DNA of 64,000 nucleotides, taken from contig NZ_JBJHZZ010000001.1 of assembly GCF_045310675.1 (NCBI RefSeq), forward strand, positions 620,001 to 684,000. The letters are read 5' to 3'. Under the pieces are notes generated by a model. The model was not told where the DNA came from and made no database searches. It saw nothing but the letters and a program-made list of their open reading frames with translations. Position 1 is the stretch's first letter; every line of letters begins with the position of its first letter. Source of the stretch: Clostridium_AT stratigraminis. Lineage in GTDB: Bacteria > Bacillota > Clostridia > Clostridiales > Clostridiaceae. The translations under genes were made by a program, and so were the position numbers. Shown here piece by piece: positions 26,119 through 34,405 of the stretch.

Positions 26119-27231
26119 TTGAAAGGAAATGCAATTTTTATAGCTGCTATCTTTATGTTTATACTTGGAGGCTGCGGCAAGAGTCAATTAAGTCCAACAA
26201 CCAGCAGTAGTAAAGGTGAGCTATCAAAGGATGTTTACTATACTACTAGTGGATATTCAGCTGAACTAAGTGATAACTATCTGGTAGTGCAGGAAAAAGG
26301 TCTTAGAATAATAGACTTAAACACTAAAAAAATTATAAAAGAAATTGAAATACCGAATAATTATGTGTTAGGTTATGACATAGACGGCACAAAGGTTGTA
26401 TGGTCTGCTTTTAATAACAAATCAGAAATTGGAAAAGATCCCTATTATGATGAAACTGCTAATTCCAATATATTTTTATATGACATAAGTACGGGAAGCA
26501 CAAGGCAAATAACAACAAATGCTTCAGGACAGATTATGCCTAAGGTATGGGGTGATTATATAGTTTGGCAGGATAATAGAAATGATAGTGTTAAAGATAT
26601 GAATCCTGAATGGGATATATATTTATACACCATATCCTCTAGAGAAGAAAAATTAATATCGACAACACCTGGAATACACACTAATCCAAGTATAAATGAT
26701 AATAAAGTTGTGTGGGAAGACGGAAGAAACTTTAAGGGTAAGAAAGAACTGAGATGGGGGGGGAATGTACCTGAAAATAATACGGATATTTATATGTATG
26801 ATATAAAAACAGGTAAAGAAGAAGCTATAGCCACAGGAGCCCTTCAGGAATGTAATCCCACAATATATGGGAATTATATCGCCTGGGAAGATAGAAACAC
26901 AAATGGCTTTGCAGCAGAAATATACCTCTATGACTTAAATAAAAAAGAGAAAATTAGAGTTACCAAGGATAAATTTAACCAGTCACAGCCTAAGCTCTTT
27001 GATAAGTATCTGGTTTGGACAGATGAAAGAAACGGAACTTCTACTAATGATGTTTATGTAAACGGCAAGGAACCTAATTCAGATATATTCCTATATGACA
27101 TTGAAGCAAGAAAAGAATATCTGATGACGGGAAAAGAACCGCAGATAATGCCTGCAATATCCGAGAACTATTTAGCCTATATAACATCTAGGCAGGTTAA
27201 TGCTGAAGTACAAGTAATAAAATACAGATGA
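26119..27231 (+). CDS. Beta-propeller lipoprotein (TolB-like repeats)
   Basis: 370 residues from TTG 26119 (GAGGGG ribosome binding site). The signal peptide ends in lipobox LGGC (Cys about residue 19), so it is a surface lipoprotein. Repeating blades have the form NIFLYDISTG..QIT..PKVWGDYIVWQDNRN, with DIYMYDIKTG, EIYLYDLNKK and DIFLYDIEAR as successive copies, giving about five or six blades. Such propellers bind partners or glycans; no enzyme motif is seen. Single gene with a long terminator. Confidence 0.8.
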   Translation: MKGNAIFIAAIFMFILGGCGKSQLSPTTSSSKGELSKDVYYTTSGYSAELSDNYLVVQEKGLRIIDLNTKKIIKEIEIPNNYVLGYDIDGTKVVWSAFNNKSEIGKDPYYDETANSNIFLYDISTGSTRQITTNASGQIMPKVWGDYIVWQDNRNDSVKDMNPEWDIYLYTISSREEKLISTTPGIHTNPSINDNKVVWEDGRNFKGKKELRWGGNVPENNTDIYMYDIKTGKEEAIATGALQECNPTIYGNYIAWEDRNTNGFAAEIYLYDLNKKEKIRVTKDKFNQSQPKLFDKYLVWTDERNGTSTNDVYVNGKEPNSDIFLYDIEARKEYLMTGKEPQIMPAISENYLAYITSRQVNAEVQVIKYR

Positions 27232-27262
27232 TCTTTTTACAACATAAATTATATTTTATAAT

Positions 27263-27312
27263 CTAAAACAAAGGGTATGCCAAAATGTAGATGCATACCC
27301 TTTGTTTTAGAT
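27263..27312. terminator. 18-bp perfect bidirectional terminator
   Basis: CTAAAACAAAGGGTATGC (27263-27280) / GCATACCCTTTGTTTTAG (27293-27310). Shared by two convergent genes. Confidence 0.92.
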
Positions 27313-27337
27313 ATAAATTTATTTAATCATTATTATA

Positions 27338-28222
27338 TTAATTTACAATATACTTAGGTTCTAATTTAATAGGTTGATAAGATAGCTTTGCCTTTCTTAA
27401 ACCTTCCTTGCCTAAGTCTTGCTCTCTATTTATAAAGGGAACCTCAGAAAAGTAATTTTCAATAAAGGTTTTATTTATATATGTATATAATCCATTGATT
27501 TCAGCATCAGCCTTTTCTATATGAATAATGGCCATATTCTCATTTATTTTTTCGCCTATAGTAAAAGCAGAAAGCTCATCAGCCACATAAACAGCCATAC
27601 CGATAAAATCAAGCTTATTTCTATTTATTAAAAATTCCTTAATAGCATTGAGTTCAAATTTCAAATAACCCTTACAATCATTTAATTTACACCACTTACA
27701 GGCTGCATTAATACAATCTTCGATGTTGTTTCCATTTATTTCTTCAGCGCGGAAGCTATTGTTTTTAATAAAATTATTATAGTGATTTTTTTTGCCATGC
27801 AGCTTTTTACCGGAAAGAGAAATTAACTTTGAGCTTTCATATATATAATCAAAGTTAGCTCTGTCCTCTTCAATTGTAAACTTATCACCATATATTTCCT
27901 TAAGGTCTTCTATAAAGGGAGCTTCAGCATCTCTAAATAAATATTTTAAATTTAAACATGTCTTTTCATTTTCTAATGTATCAACAATATCCCTTAAATT
28001 CTCTTTTGTATACCCAATTGGCTGCATAAAGTGATAGTCACAATAGAAATCTTTCTTTTTAATAATTAGTGTATCCTTATAAGTAGCATATTGAATATCT
28101 AAACCATCTCTCCAAATAAATAAATTTGTAAAGGAATATTCGCAGGTTAAAAAGTTATATGGCTTTAAATATTTATCAAAAATTTCTTTGTCCTCAAGAG
28201 TTAGAGGCTTAAAATCTAGCAT
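27338..28222 (-). CDS. DUF2156 domain-containing protein (acyltransferase-like)
   Basis: 294 residues, AAGGAGGATTAAT ribosome binding site on the - strand. The sequence matches the soluble DUF2156 family: MLDFKPLTLEDKEIFDKYLKPY at the start, CEYSFTNLFIWRD, and KKNHYNNFIKN in the middle. The fold is a tandem GNAT related to the catalytic domain of lysyl-phosphatidylglycerol synthase MprF, but without the membrane flippase part. Substrate unknown. A 23-nt palindrome lies just upstream of its start. Confidence 0.82.
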   Translation of the reverse strand: MLDFKPLTLEDKEIFDKYLKPYNFLTCEYSFTNLFIWRDGLDIQYATYKDTLIIKKKDFYCDYHFMQPIGYTKENLRDIVDTLENEKTCLNLKYLFRDAEAPFIEDLKEIYGDKFTIEEDRANFDYIYESSKLISLSGKKLHGKKNHYNNFIKNNSFRAEEINGNNIEDCINAACKWCKLNDCKGYLKFELNAIKEFLINRNKLDFIGMAVYVADELSAFTIGEKINENMAIIHIEKADAEINGLYTYINKTFIENYFSEVPFINREQDLGKEGLRKAKLSYQPIKLEPKYIVN

Positions 28223-28653
28223 ATTAATCCTCCTTGCCAGGCTAATTCTACACGTAACAATTATTAATTGTTACGATGCTTATTATGCTTGTTCTATACA
28301 CAGCAAAATTAATTATTAATTAAATTGCATGCATCATTACTATAAATAATAATTATGTATTCATATTAATTATAAAATATATTAAAAAAGTTTACAAATT
28401 TTATATATGGATAATTTATTAACAATTATATTATTATCTATTACTATATAAGTTATTATTTATTATTGGATTAAGACTTAAATAAAAACTGTGTACTGTT
28501 GACAACACAATTAAGATATAATAAGTTTAAATTAATAATAATTTTACAGATATATTTTACTGTTAGTTATTTATTACTAGAGGAAGAATGGGCTGCAAAG
28601 TATCTACCATTCCTCATTGATAATTTATTATTAAAGACAAGGAGCAAAAAAAT
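28223..28653. other. 430-nt intergenic region with palindrome and leader hairpin
   Basis: A 23-nt palindrome occupies 28253-28275 (arms GTAACAATT / AATTGTTAC). The middle is very AT-rich with no ORF. A hairpin, GAGGAAGAATGG / CCATTCCTC, lies at about 28579-28616 just before the monooxygenase gene and would be in its leader. A TTGACA (28499) and TATAAT (28517) pair is only 12 nt apart, too short for a normal promoter. Confidence 0.5.
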
Positions 28654-28941
28654 ATGATAAAGGTAGTAGCAAGAAAATTAGTTAATGAAGGTAAAATCGA
28701 AGAGGTTAAAGCCTTATATGAGCAATTAGTAGAGGCATCCAGAAAAGAGGAAGGCTGCATAAAATATGAGTTATATCAAGACGAAAGTGATCCTAGGGTG
28801 CTAGCTGTAATAGAAGAATGGGAAAGTAAGGATGCCTTAAATAAGCATAAGAAGTCAGAGCATTATACAACATTAGTTCCTATGATAGGTAAACTTACAG
28901 CAAATAAACCAGATATGAATATATATAATAAAATCATCTAG
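28654..28941 (+). CDS. Putative antibiotic biosynthesis/quinol monooxygenase (ABM family)
   Basis: 95 residues, ribosome binding site AAGGAGCAAAAAAAT. A single ABM ferredoxin-like domain: VVARKLVNEGKIEEVKALYEQLVEASRKEEGCIKYELYQD, then EEWESKDALNKHKKSEHYT. YgiN-like dimers oxidise quinols or act in redox defence; the substrate here is unknown. It stands 53 nt before the cobalamin-related phosphatase gene and could be co-transcribed. Confidence 0.85.
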   Translation: MIKVVARKLVNEGKIEEVKALYEQLVEASRKEEGCIKYELYQDESDPRVLAVIEEWESKDALNKHKKSEHYTTLVPMIGKLTANKPDMNIYNKII

Positions 28942-28994
28942 AAGCTAGTGTTAGCAACGCAAAAAACAATTTTATAAATAATTTAGGAGCAAAA

Positions 28995-29585
28995 ATGAAT
29001 ATCTATCTTTTAAGACATGGAGAAACTGAGGAAAATAAAAATAGATTTTATTATGGGAAATTAGACGTTAGCTTAAATGAGAAGGGAAGAACGCAAGCTC
29101 TTAAAGCTAGGGAATTTTTAGAAGAGGTAAATTTTGATAAGGTATATACAAGTGAAAGATTAAGAACAAAAGAGACTGCAAGCATAGCTTTCCGTGAAGG
29201 CTTAAATAATTTTATTGCTGATAAAAGAATAAATGAAATGGATTTTGGTGAGTTTGAGGGGAAAGACTATAAAGAAATTCAAGAACTTTATCCTAAGGAA
29301 TATGAAAACTGGAGCAGTGACTGGAAGAAATTTTCTCCTCCAGGAGGAGAGAGCTATTTAGAGGTTTATAATAGGGTAAAGGAATTCATGGAGGAGCTTT
29401 TAAGGGTGCAATGTGAAAATGTTTTAGTAGTAACTCATGGAGGAATAATTAGAACAATTTTATGTTTTGTACTTGGAGAAAGCTTGGATAACTTTTGGAA
29501 ATTCAGCTCCAAGAATTGCGATATAAGTTTAATAAAGTATGAGTATGGAAATATTTTCATAGACAGTATTACCCATATTAAGTAA
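28995..29585 (+). CDS. cobC: Histidine phosphatase, likely alpha-ribazole phosphatase CobC
   Basis: 196 residues, TTAGGAGCAAAA ribosome binding site. Phosphoglycerate-mutase-like fold with catalytic LRHGETEEN (His8), second Arg in TSERLRTKETA, EMDFGEFEG, and the second His in VVTHGGIIR. The superfamily is broad. The choice of alpha-ribazole-5'-phosphate phosphatase rests on the adjacent cobS gene, 13 nt away. Confidence 0.78.
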   Translation: MNIYLLRHGETEENKNRFYYGKLDVSLNEKGRTQALKAREFLEEVNFDKVYTSERLRTKETASIAFREGLNNFIADKRINEMDFGEFEGKDYKEIQELYPKEYENWSSDWKKFSPPGGESYLEVYNRVKEFMEELLRVQCENVLVVTHGGIIRTILCFVLGESLDNFWKFSSKNCDISLIKYEYGNIFIDSITHIK

Positions 29586-29598
29586 GGGGTTGGAGATT

Positions 29599-30363
29599 TT
29601 GGTTAAGTATTTTAATAATTTTTTGCTAATGCTTCAGTTTTTAACAAGAATTCCTATAAATATAATTTTAGAGTGTAAACAAGATAATTTTAAGAAGGCA
29701 GCCTTTTATCTGCCTATAATTGGATTAATAGTCGGTGGTATTGAATGGGCAGCCTATTACATATTAAATATTTTTCTGCCAGCAAATATAAATGCAGTAT
29801 TAGTTTTTATTATGTCTGTGCTGATTACAGGTGCTCTTCACATAGATGGACTAGGTGATACCTGCGATGGCTTTTATGCCTTTAAGGGCAAGGACAGGAT
29901 AATTGAAATAATGAAAGACAGCAGGATAGGAAGCTATGCTTGTATTGCTATAGTTGTGGATATATTATTAAAAGTATCCTCACTAACTTATATAATTGAA
30001 AATAAGTTAGGATTTATTATTATTTTAGCTCCTGTAATTGGGAGGCTTTCTATAGTTTTTATTTCTCTAATAGGAAAGCCTGCTAAAAGTACTGGCTCTG
30101 GTAATTTATTTATTGGCAATATGAGTAGAACAATTGTAATCTTTGCTGCTTTACTTTCTTTTGCAATTAGTATAATACTTATTGGTGTTGCTAATTCTGC
30201 AATCATTTTTTTAATTTCTTTGATAGTCACTATTTTAATAAATAAGTATAGCGAAAGTAAAATTAATGGTATTACTGGAGATCTTCTAGGTGCCAACAAT
30301 GAATTAGTAGAAATCTTTGTACTTATTACATATATAGCTTTAAATGTATTAAGCAATAGATAA
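29599..30363 (+). CDS. cobS: Adenosylcobinamide-GDP ribazoletransferase CobS
   Basis: 254 residues from TTG 29599; TTG 29590 is the alternative, and both lie close to AAGGGG/TGGAG. Polytopic membrane enzyme with the signature GALHIDGLGDTCDGFYA and KDSRIGSYA. It joins alpha-ribazole (phosphate) to adenosylcobinamide-GDP in the last steps of cobalamin assembly at the membrane. It forms a late-pathway cluster with the phosphatase upstream and the AIR-synthase-like kinase downstream. Confidence 0.92.
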   Translation: MVKYFNNFLLMLQFLTRIPINIILECKQDNFKKAAFYLPIIGLIVGGIEWAAYYILNIFLPANINAVLVFIMSVLITGALHIDGLGDTCDGFYAFKGKDRIIEIMKDSRIGSYACIAIVVDILLKVSSLTYIIENKLGFIIILAPVIGRLSIVFISLIGKPAKSTGSGNLFIGNMSRTIVIFAALLSFAISIILIGVANSAIIFLISLIVTILINKYSESKINGITGDLLGANNELVEIFVLITYIALNVLSNR

Positions 30364-30427
30364 TATAATGTTATATTATTAATATAACCGACTTAAATTT
30401 TATAATTACTTAACTGGAGAATAACAA

Positions 30428-31165
30428 ATGAAACTAAGAAGAGTTCGAGACTTAAGTTTAGTTGATTTAGATAATAAAACAACCTTGGTAATTGCCTGTG
30501 ACAGCAGTGGAGGCATTGGCATGAAGGAAGGAGATGCTTTAAAGGTTCCACCTTTATTCGTTGGAAAATTTGCAGCAAGAGTACCTCTACTAGAAGTTTT
30601 AAGTACAGGAGCTGAGGTTATAGTTATTACTAACAATGTATGCAATGAGATGGAACCTACAGGTAAAGAAATGATAAAGGGTATTAGTGAAGAACTAGCT
30701 GAAGCTGGTATTAATGATACCGTACTTACTGGAAGTACAGAGGAAAATTTTAAAACTATTTCTACTGCAGTGGGTGTTACAGTAATGGGAGTAGTGCCTA
30801 ATAATCTAATAAGGGTAAATACAGCTGCGGCGGGTTACGTTATAAGCATAGGGCTTCCTAAAGTAGGAGATGAAATTAATTACCTTAAGGATGATGAAAT
30901 TATTACATATTTACACTTAAAAACCCTGCTTAGTTTAAATTATGTATATGAAATTATCCCAGTTGGTTCAAAAGGAATTGCTTATGAATGTGAGCAAATG
31001 GCTTTATATAACAATCTTAAATTTAATTTTGAAAAAAATCTTAATGTAAATATACAAAAATCCAGCGGACCTGCAACATGCGTAATAGCAGCTGTGAAGG
31101 CAGATTCTATTGGTGAAATTAATAAAATTGTACCAAATGTAAATATTATAGGAAGGCTGATGTAA
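30428..31165 (+). CDS. AIR-synthase-like ATP-binding protein, probable alpha-ribazole kinase (CblS-like)
   Basis: 245 residues, ACTGGAGAATAACA ribosome binding site. The N-terminal half resembles PurM/ThiL/HypE ATP-binding domains (VIACDSSGGIG, Gly-rich DALKVPP, VITNNVCNEMEPTGKEMI). I know CblS of Listeria and Geobacillus as an AIR-synthase-like alpha-ribazole kinase that works in salvage. Placement right after cobS makes this the best reading, but it is inferred from context. It abuts the SDR gene with no gap. Confidence 0.6.
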   Translation: MKLRRVRDLSLVDLDNKTTLVIACDSSGGIGMKEGDALKVPPLFVGKFAARVPLLEVLSTGAEVIVITNNVCNEMEPTGKEMIKGISEELAEAGINDTVLTGSTEENFKTISTAVGVTVMGVVPNNLIRVNTAAAGYVISIGLPKVGDEINYLKDDEIITYLHLKTLLSLNYVYEIIPVGSKGIAYECEQMALYNNLKFNFEKNLNVNIQKSSGPATCVIAAVKADSIGEINKIVPNVNIIGRLM

Positions 31166-31903
31166 ATGCTTAAGAGTAAGGTAGCTCTCATAACAGGTGG
31201 CTCAAGAGGTATTGGAAGGAGCATAGCTATAGAACTAGTTAAAGCTGGTGCTGCTGTAGTTATAAGCTATAGCAAGAACGAAGCAGAAGCTGAGGAAACT
31301 TTAAAACTAATAAAAGAAATTGGAGGCTTTGGAAAGAGTGTTAAAGGAGATGTAAGTATATATAAGGATGCAGCTTATATGATTGATTTTACCATTAAGA
31401 GTTTTGGGAGTATTGATATACTGGTAAATAACGCAGGAATTTCTCATGTAGGTTTATTTATGGATATGCAGGAAAGTGAGTGGAATAAGCTTTTTGATGT
31501 GGATTTAAAAGGAGTTATAAATTGCTCTCATTATGCACTGCAGCACATGGTAAGACAAGAAAGGGGAAATATAATTAACATTTCTTCAATATGGGGTAGT
31601 TCTGGTGCCTCCTGCGAAGCAATATATTCTGCAGCTAAAGGTGCCGTTAATAGCTTCACTAAGGCACTAGCAAAGGAAATGGCTCCTTCTAAAATCAGGG
31701 TGAATGCCATTGCACCAGGGGTAATAAATACTGAAATGAATAATTGGCTTACAACAGAAGAAAAAAAAGACTTAACACGTGAAATTCCTATGCAGCGCTT
31801 TGGAAGTCCGGAGGATATTGGAAAACTGGCAGTATTTTTAGCAAGTGATGACGCCAATTACATAACTGGCCAAATTATCACTGTAGATGGCGGTTTTATA
31901 TAA
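31166..31903 (+). CDS. Short-chain dehydrogenase/reductase (FabG/YmfI-like)
   Basis: 245 residues; the ATG follows the previous TAA directly. Classical SDR: NAD(P) motif TGGSRGIGRS, NNAGIS, catalytic Ser of ISSIWGSSGAS, YSAAKG (Tyr-x-x-x-Lys), C-terminal ITGQIITVDGGF. The ISSIWG..GASCEAIYS block is closer to YmfI, the EF-P 5-aminopentanone reductase of Bacillus, than to canonical FabG. Assignment between these two is open. Its cobalamin neighbours do not point to a role in B12. Confidence 0.82.
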   Translation: MLKSKVALITGGSRGIGRSIAIELVKAGAAVVISYSKNEAEAEETLKLIKEIGGFGKSVKGDVSIYKDAAYMIDFTIKSFGSIDILVNNAGISHVGLFMDMQESEWNKLFDVDLKGVINCSHYALQHMVRQERGNIINISSIWGSSGASCEAIYSAAKGAVNSFTKALAKEMAPSKIRVNAIAPGVINTEMNNWLTTEEKKDLTREIPMQRFGSPEDIGKLAVFLASDDANYITGQIITVDGGFI

Positions 31904-31930
31904 TAATTGATTTTAAAACGAAGAAAATTT

Positions 31931-31972
31931 AATCCACAGCAATATAATTATACATTGCTGTGGATTTTGTTT
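31931..31972. terminator. Bidirectional terminator between SDR and kinase genes
   Basis: AATCCACAGCAAT / ATTGCTGTGGATT perfect 13-bp stem, TTGTTT tail. It overlaps the end of the convergent kinase gene. Confidence 0.88.
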
Positions 31973-33512
31973 ATTTTACATCTATAAACAAACTCACCTC
32001 TTCATCAGTGCCATAATTTATGGAGGTTTTAAAGCAATAGCTGCTGCCTTCAAAATCGAAATCATTAAAATAAAGTTTTATATTCTGGCTGATATTTTGT
32101 GAAACTAATATGTTTCCTGTATCATTTATTGATGGATAAAAGGCTATATTATTTCCATTTTGTAAAGATGCATTACTTAAATTCATGCTAATATCTTCAC
32201 TTGTTTTATTGCTTATACTAATATCCAATATAGAAGTACTGTTTAGTAACTCTATGCTGTTTAAAGTAATATTTACTTTAGAATTATCAATGGAAGCCTT
32301 GGGATATAAGGTAAAAAGTAGGTGAAAGTTCTCAATATTAGGTTTAGACTTATCCTTATTTTTACCTTTACCTTTTTCATTACCATTATTGCCTTCGTTA
32401 TTATCATTATTATTATTACTTTTAATATCATTCAGAGTAGTCGGACTATTTTTGTATAGAATTCCTCTGGTTATAATATCTTTATTTTCTTCTGATTTAG
32501 TATTTTTTGTTCCATTATTAGATTTATCCATGTTGAGTGCATTAGCAGCATTATCTAGTGACGAGTTTTTAGAATTCCGGCTATTTAATAAAAAATAGGA
32601 GGTACTTAAAGCTATAATTAAAAGTAAAATTCCAGCAAAGAGTATGGGGAACTTCTTACTATACTTAGGCTTAATTAATTTAGTTTCTAAAAGGGTTTTG
32701 TCTTTTAAATTGGTATGTGAAATATATTTAGTTTTTATGTAATCTTCCTTTAAAAGCATTTTCTTAAACTCAGCCATGCACTTAAAGCGATTTTCAGGTA
32801 TTGCAGCAGTAGACATATCTATAAGCTGTATTAGCATTTCATCATTGATTTCAGCCTTCTTATAAAGAACCTTAACATCTTCAGAAGACTCAAAGGTCTT
32901 TCCTGTAGCTAAGTAATAAAGGGTAGCTCCCAAGGAAAAAATATCGGTTTGAATATTTGACTGGACGTTATATAACTGTTCTGGGGCCATGTAGCCCTTA
33001 GAACCTAACAGTAATGTATCCTTATCTTTATTCTCTTTGTAAGTTCTAGCAATTCCAAAGTCAACAAGTATAACCTTACCATCCTTTTTAAGCATTATGT
33101 TTGATGGCTTCAAATCTCTATAAATTATAGGAGGAGTAAAGCTGTGAAGATACTCTAAAATATCACATAGCTGCAGTGCAATGGATTTAATAGTTTCTGA
33201 TGTTAATAAACCTTTTTCTTCAACTAAAGCCATTAGATTCTTTCCGTCTATATAGTCTTCAACCATGTATAAATTATCATTTTCATAGAATATGTCAATT
33301 ATTCTTGGAATTCCAGGATGATTCAAGTTTTTTAAAAGGTTAGGCTCTGCTAAAAAGTCTATTTTATCCTTCCATTCATTTAGAACTTCCTTTATAGCCC
33401 ATAGATTACCTAAACGATTATTTTTGCAAAGATATACTATGCTCATACCTCCTTTTCCTAGAATATCTATAATTTCATATTTTCCATCCAGGATATAACC
33501 TGCATTTAGCAT
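31971..33512 (-). CDS. Membrane Ser/Thr protein kinase (Hanks type) with external domain
   Basis: 513 residues from ATG 33512, preceded by GAGGTGACTACA; an ATG 30 nt upstream has no ribosome binding site. The kinase domain has GKGGMSIVY, catalytic Lys in WAIKE, IIYRDLKPSN and VDFGIART with an activation loop GSKGYMAPEQ. One membrane helix (FPILFAGILLLIIALSTSYFLL) leads to an Asn/Lys-rich linker with an N-run and an external beta-rich domain. PASTA repeats are absent, so it is not PrkC. Signal unknown. Confidence 0.88.
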   Translation of the reverse strand: MLNAGYILDGKYEIIDILGKGGMSIVYLCKNNRLGNLWAIKEVLNEWKDKIDFLAEPNLLKNLNHPGIPRIIDIFYENDNLYMVEDYIDGKNLMALVEEKGLLTSETIKSIALQLCDILEYLHSFTPPIIYRDLKPSNIMLKKDGKVILVDFGIARTYKENKDKDTLLLGSKGYMAPEQLYNVQSNIQTDIFSLGATLYYLATGKTFESSEDVKVLYKKAEINDEMLIQLIDMSTAAIPENRFKCMAEFKKMLLKEDYIKTKYISHTNLKDKTLLETKLIKPKYSKKFPILFAGILLLIIALSTSYFLLNSRNSKNSSLDNAANALNMDKSNNGTKNTKSEENKDIITRGILYKNSPTTLNDIKSNNNNDNNEGNNGNEKGKGKNKDKSKPNIENFHLLFTLYPKASIDNSKVNITLNSIELLNSTSILDISISNKTSEDISMNLSNASLQNGNNIAFYPSINDTGNILVSQNISQNIKLYFNDFDFEGSSYCFKTSINYGTDEEVSLFIDVK

Positions 33513-33727
33513 TGTAGTCACCTCAATTAATACATTGTTCACATAAAAGTGTATAGATAAAAAGAAATTTTATCTACAGGAAATTTATAGTATAAAAAGT
33601 TACAACTTATTCCACATTTGAATAATATAAATAATAAGGACTGGAATATAAATTTATATAGGGAATATTTTATTGTAGATGAAAATATAGAAATATTATA
33701 ACATATTAAGAAAGGAGTTGGACTGTA

Positions 33728-34387
33728 TTGGGACAAAGAAGAAAACCTGCGGTGATTTCAGATGTAAAAGTAGATAGCCCTGGTCTAAATCTCACATATC
33801 CTAAAGTAAGTGAATTAAAGCATAAAAGTGCTGAAGCCGGAATTAATAGATATATAAAGAAGGAAGTTCATAGGATTCTAAAGGAAAATGGCTATGGAAG
33901 TGATGAAAATAAAAAATTTACTGGAGGATATTTAGTTAAACTTAATAAAAGAGGAACCTTATGTATTATTATGGAGATATTTATTCATATAAAAGGTGAA
34001 TCAAGGGGTACAACTATTAGAAGACCTATTAATGTAAGTCTTAAGGATTCTAGAGTATATCATATAGATGATTTGTTTTCTAGAAGAATTAAGAAATATA
34101 AATATATAGGGATAATCAATGAATTCATTAAACAGCATATCAAAATGAAAAATTTAAGTCTTACGAAAGAATTTGATGGAATAAAATCAGATCAAGACTA
34201 CTATTTAACTGAGGATTCACTTGTAATATTCTTTCAAATGGGTGAATATACAGGGCTTGAACTTGGATTTCCAGAATTTACTATTGAATTCTCCACTATA
34301 TTAGACATTGCAAATAATAAAGGGCCTATTGGAAGATTGTTAAGGGATAATGATGATAGTATAAACGAAGAAACAGCAGACGAATAG
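33728..34387 (+). CDS. DUF3298-domain protein (RsiV C-terminal-like)
   Basis: 219 residues from TTG 33728 after AAAGGAGTTGGACTG. No signal peptide or membrane helix is visible. The C-terminal part has the DUF3298 pattern DYYLTEDSLVIFFQMGEYT..GFPEFTIEFS, preceded by IDDLFSRR. In RsiV this fold binds lysozyme, but here it lacks the anti-sigma N-terminus and membrane anchor. Divergent from the Ser/Thr kinase gene. The end overlaps a terminator-like stem. Confidence 0.75.
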   Translation: MGQRRKPAVISDVKVDSPGLNLTYPKVSELKHKSAEAGINRYIKKEVHRILKENGYGSDENKKFTGGYLVKLNKRGTLCIIMEIFIHIKGESRGTTIRRPINVSLKDSRVYHIDDLFSRRIKKYKYIGIINEFIKQHIKMKNLSLTKEFDGIKSDQDYYLTEDSLVIFFQMGEYTGLELGFPEFTIEFSTILDIANNKGPIGRLLRDNDDSINEETADE

Positions 34388-34402
34388 TTGTCTGCTGTTT
34401 GA
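34373..34402. terminator. Terminator-like stem at convergent gene ends
   Basis: ACAGCAGAC (34373-34381) / GTCTGCTGT (34390-34398), overlapping the DUF3298 stop codon and just before the M3 peptidase end. Confidence 0.6.
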
Positions 34403-34405
34403 AAT

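Noticed and set aside
28499..28522. TTGACA and TATAAT pair as promoter of the monooxygenase gene
   Set aside because: Spacer is only 12 nt, too short for sigma-A.
28223..28994. Cobalamin riboswitch before the cobC/cobS genes
   Set aside because: I could not find the B12-box or the expected multi-stem layout; only a short hairpin is present.
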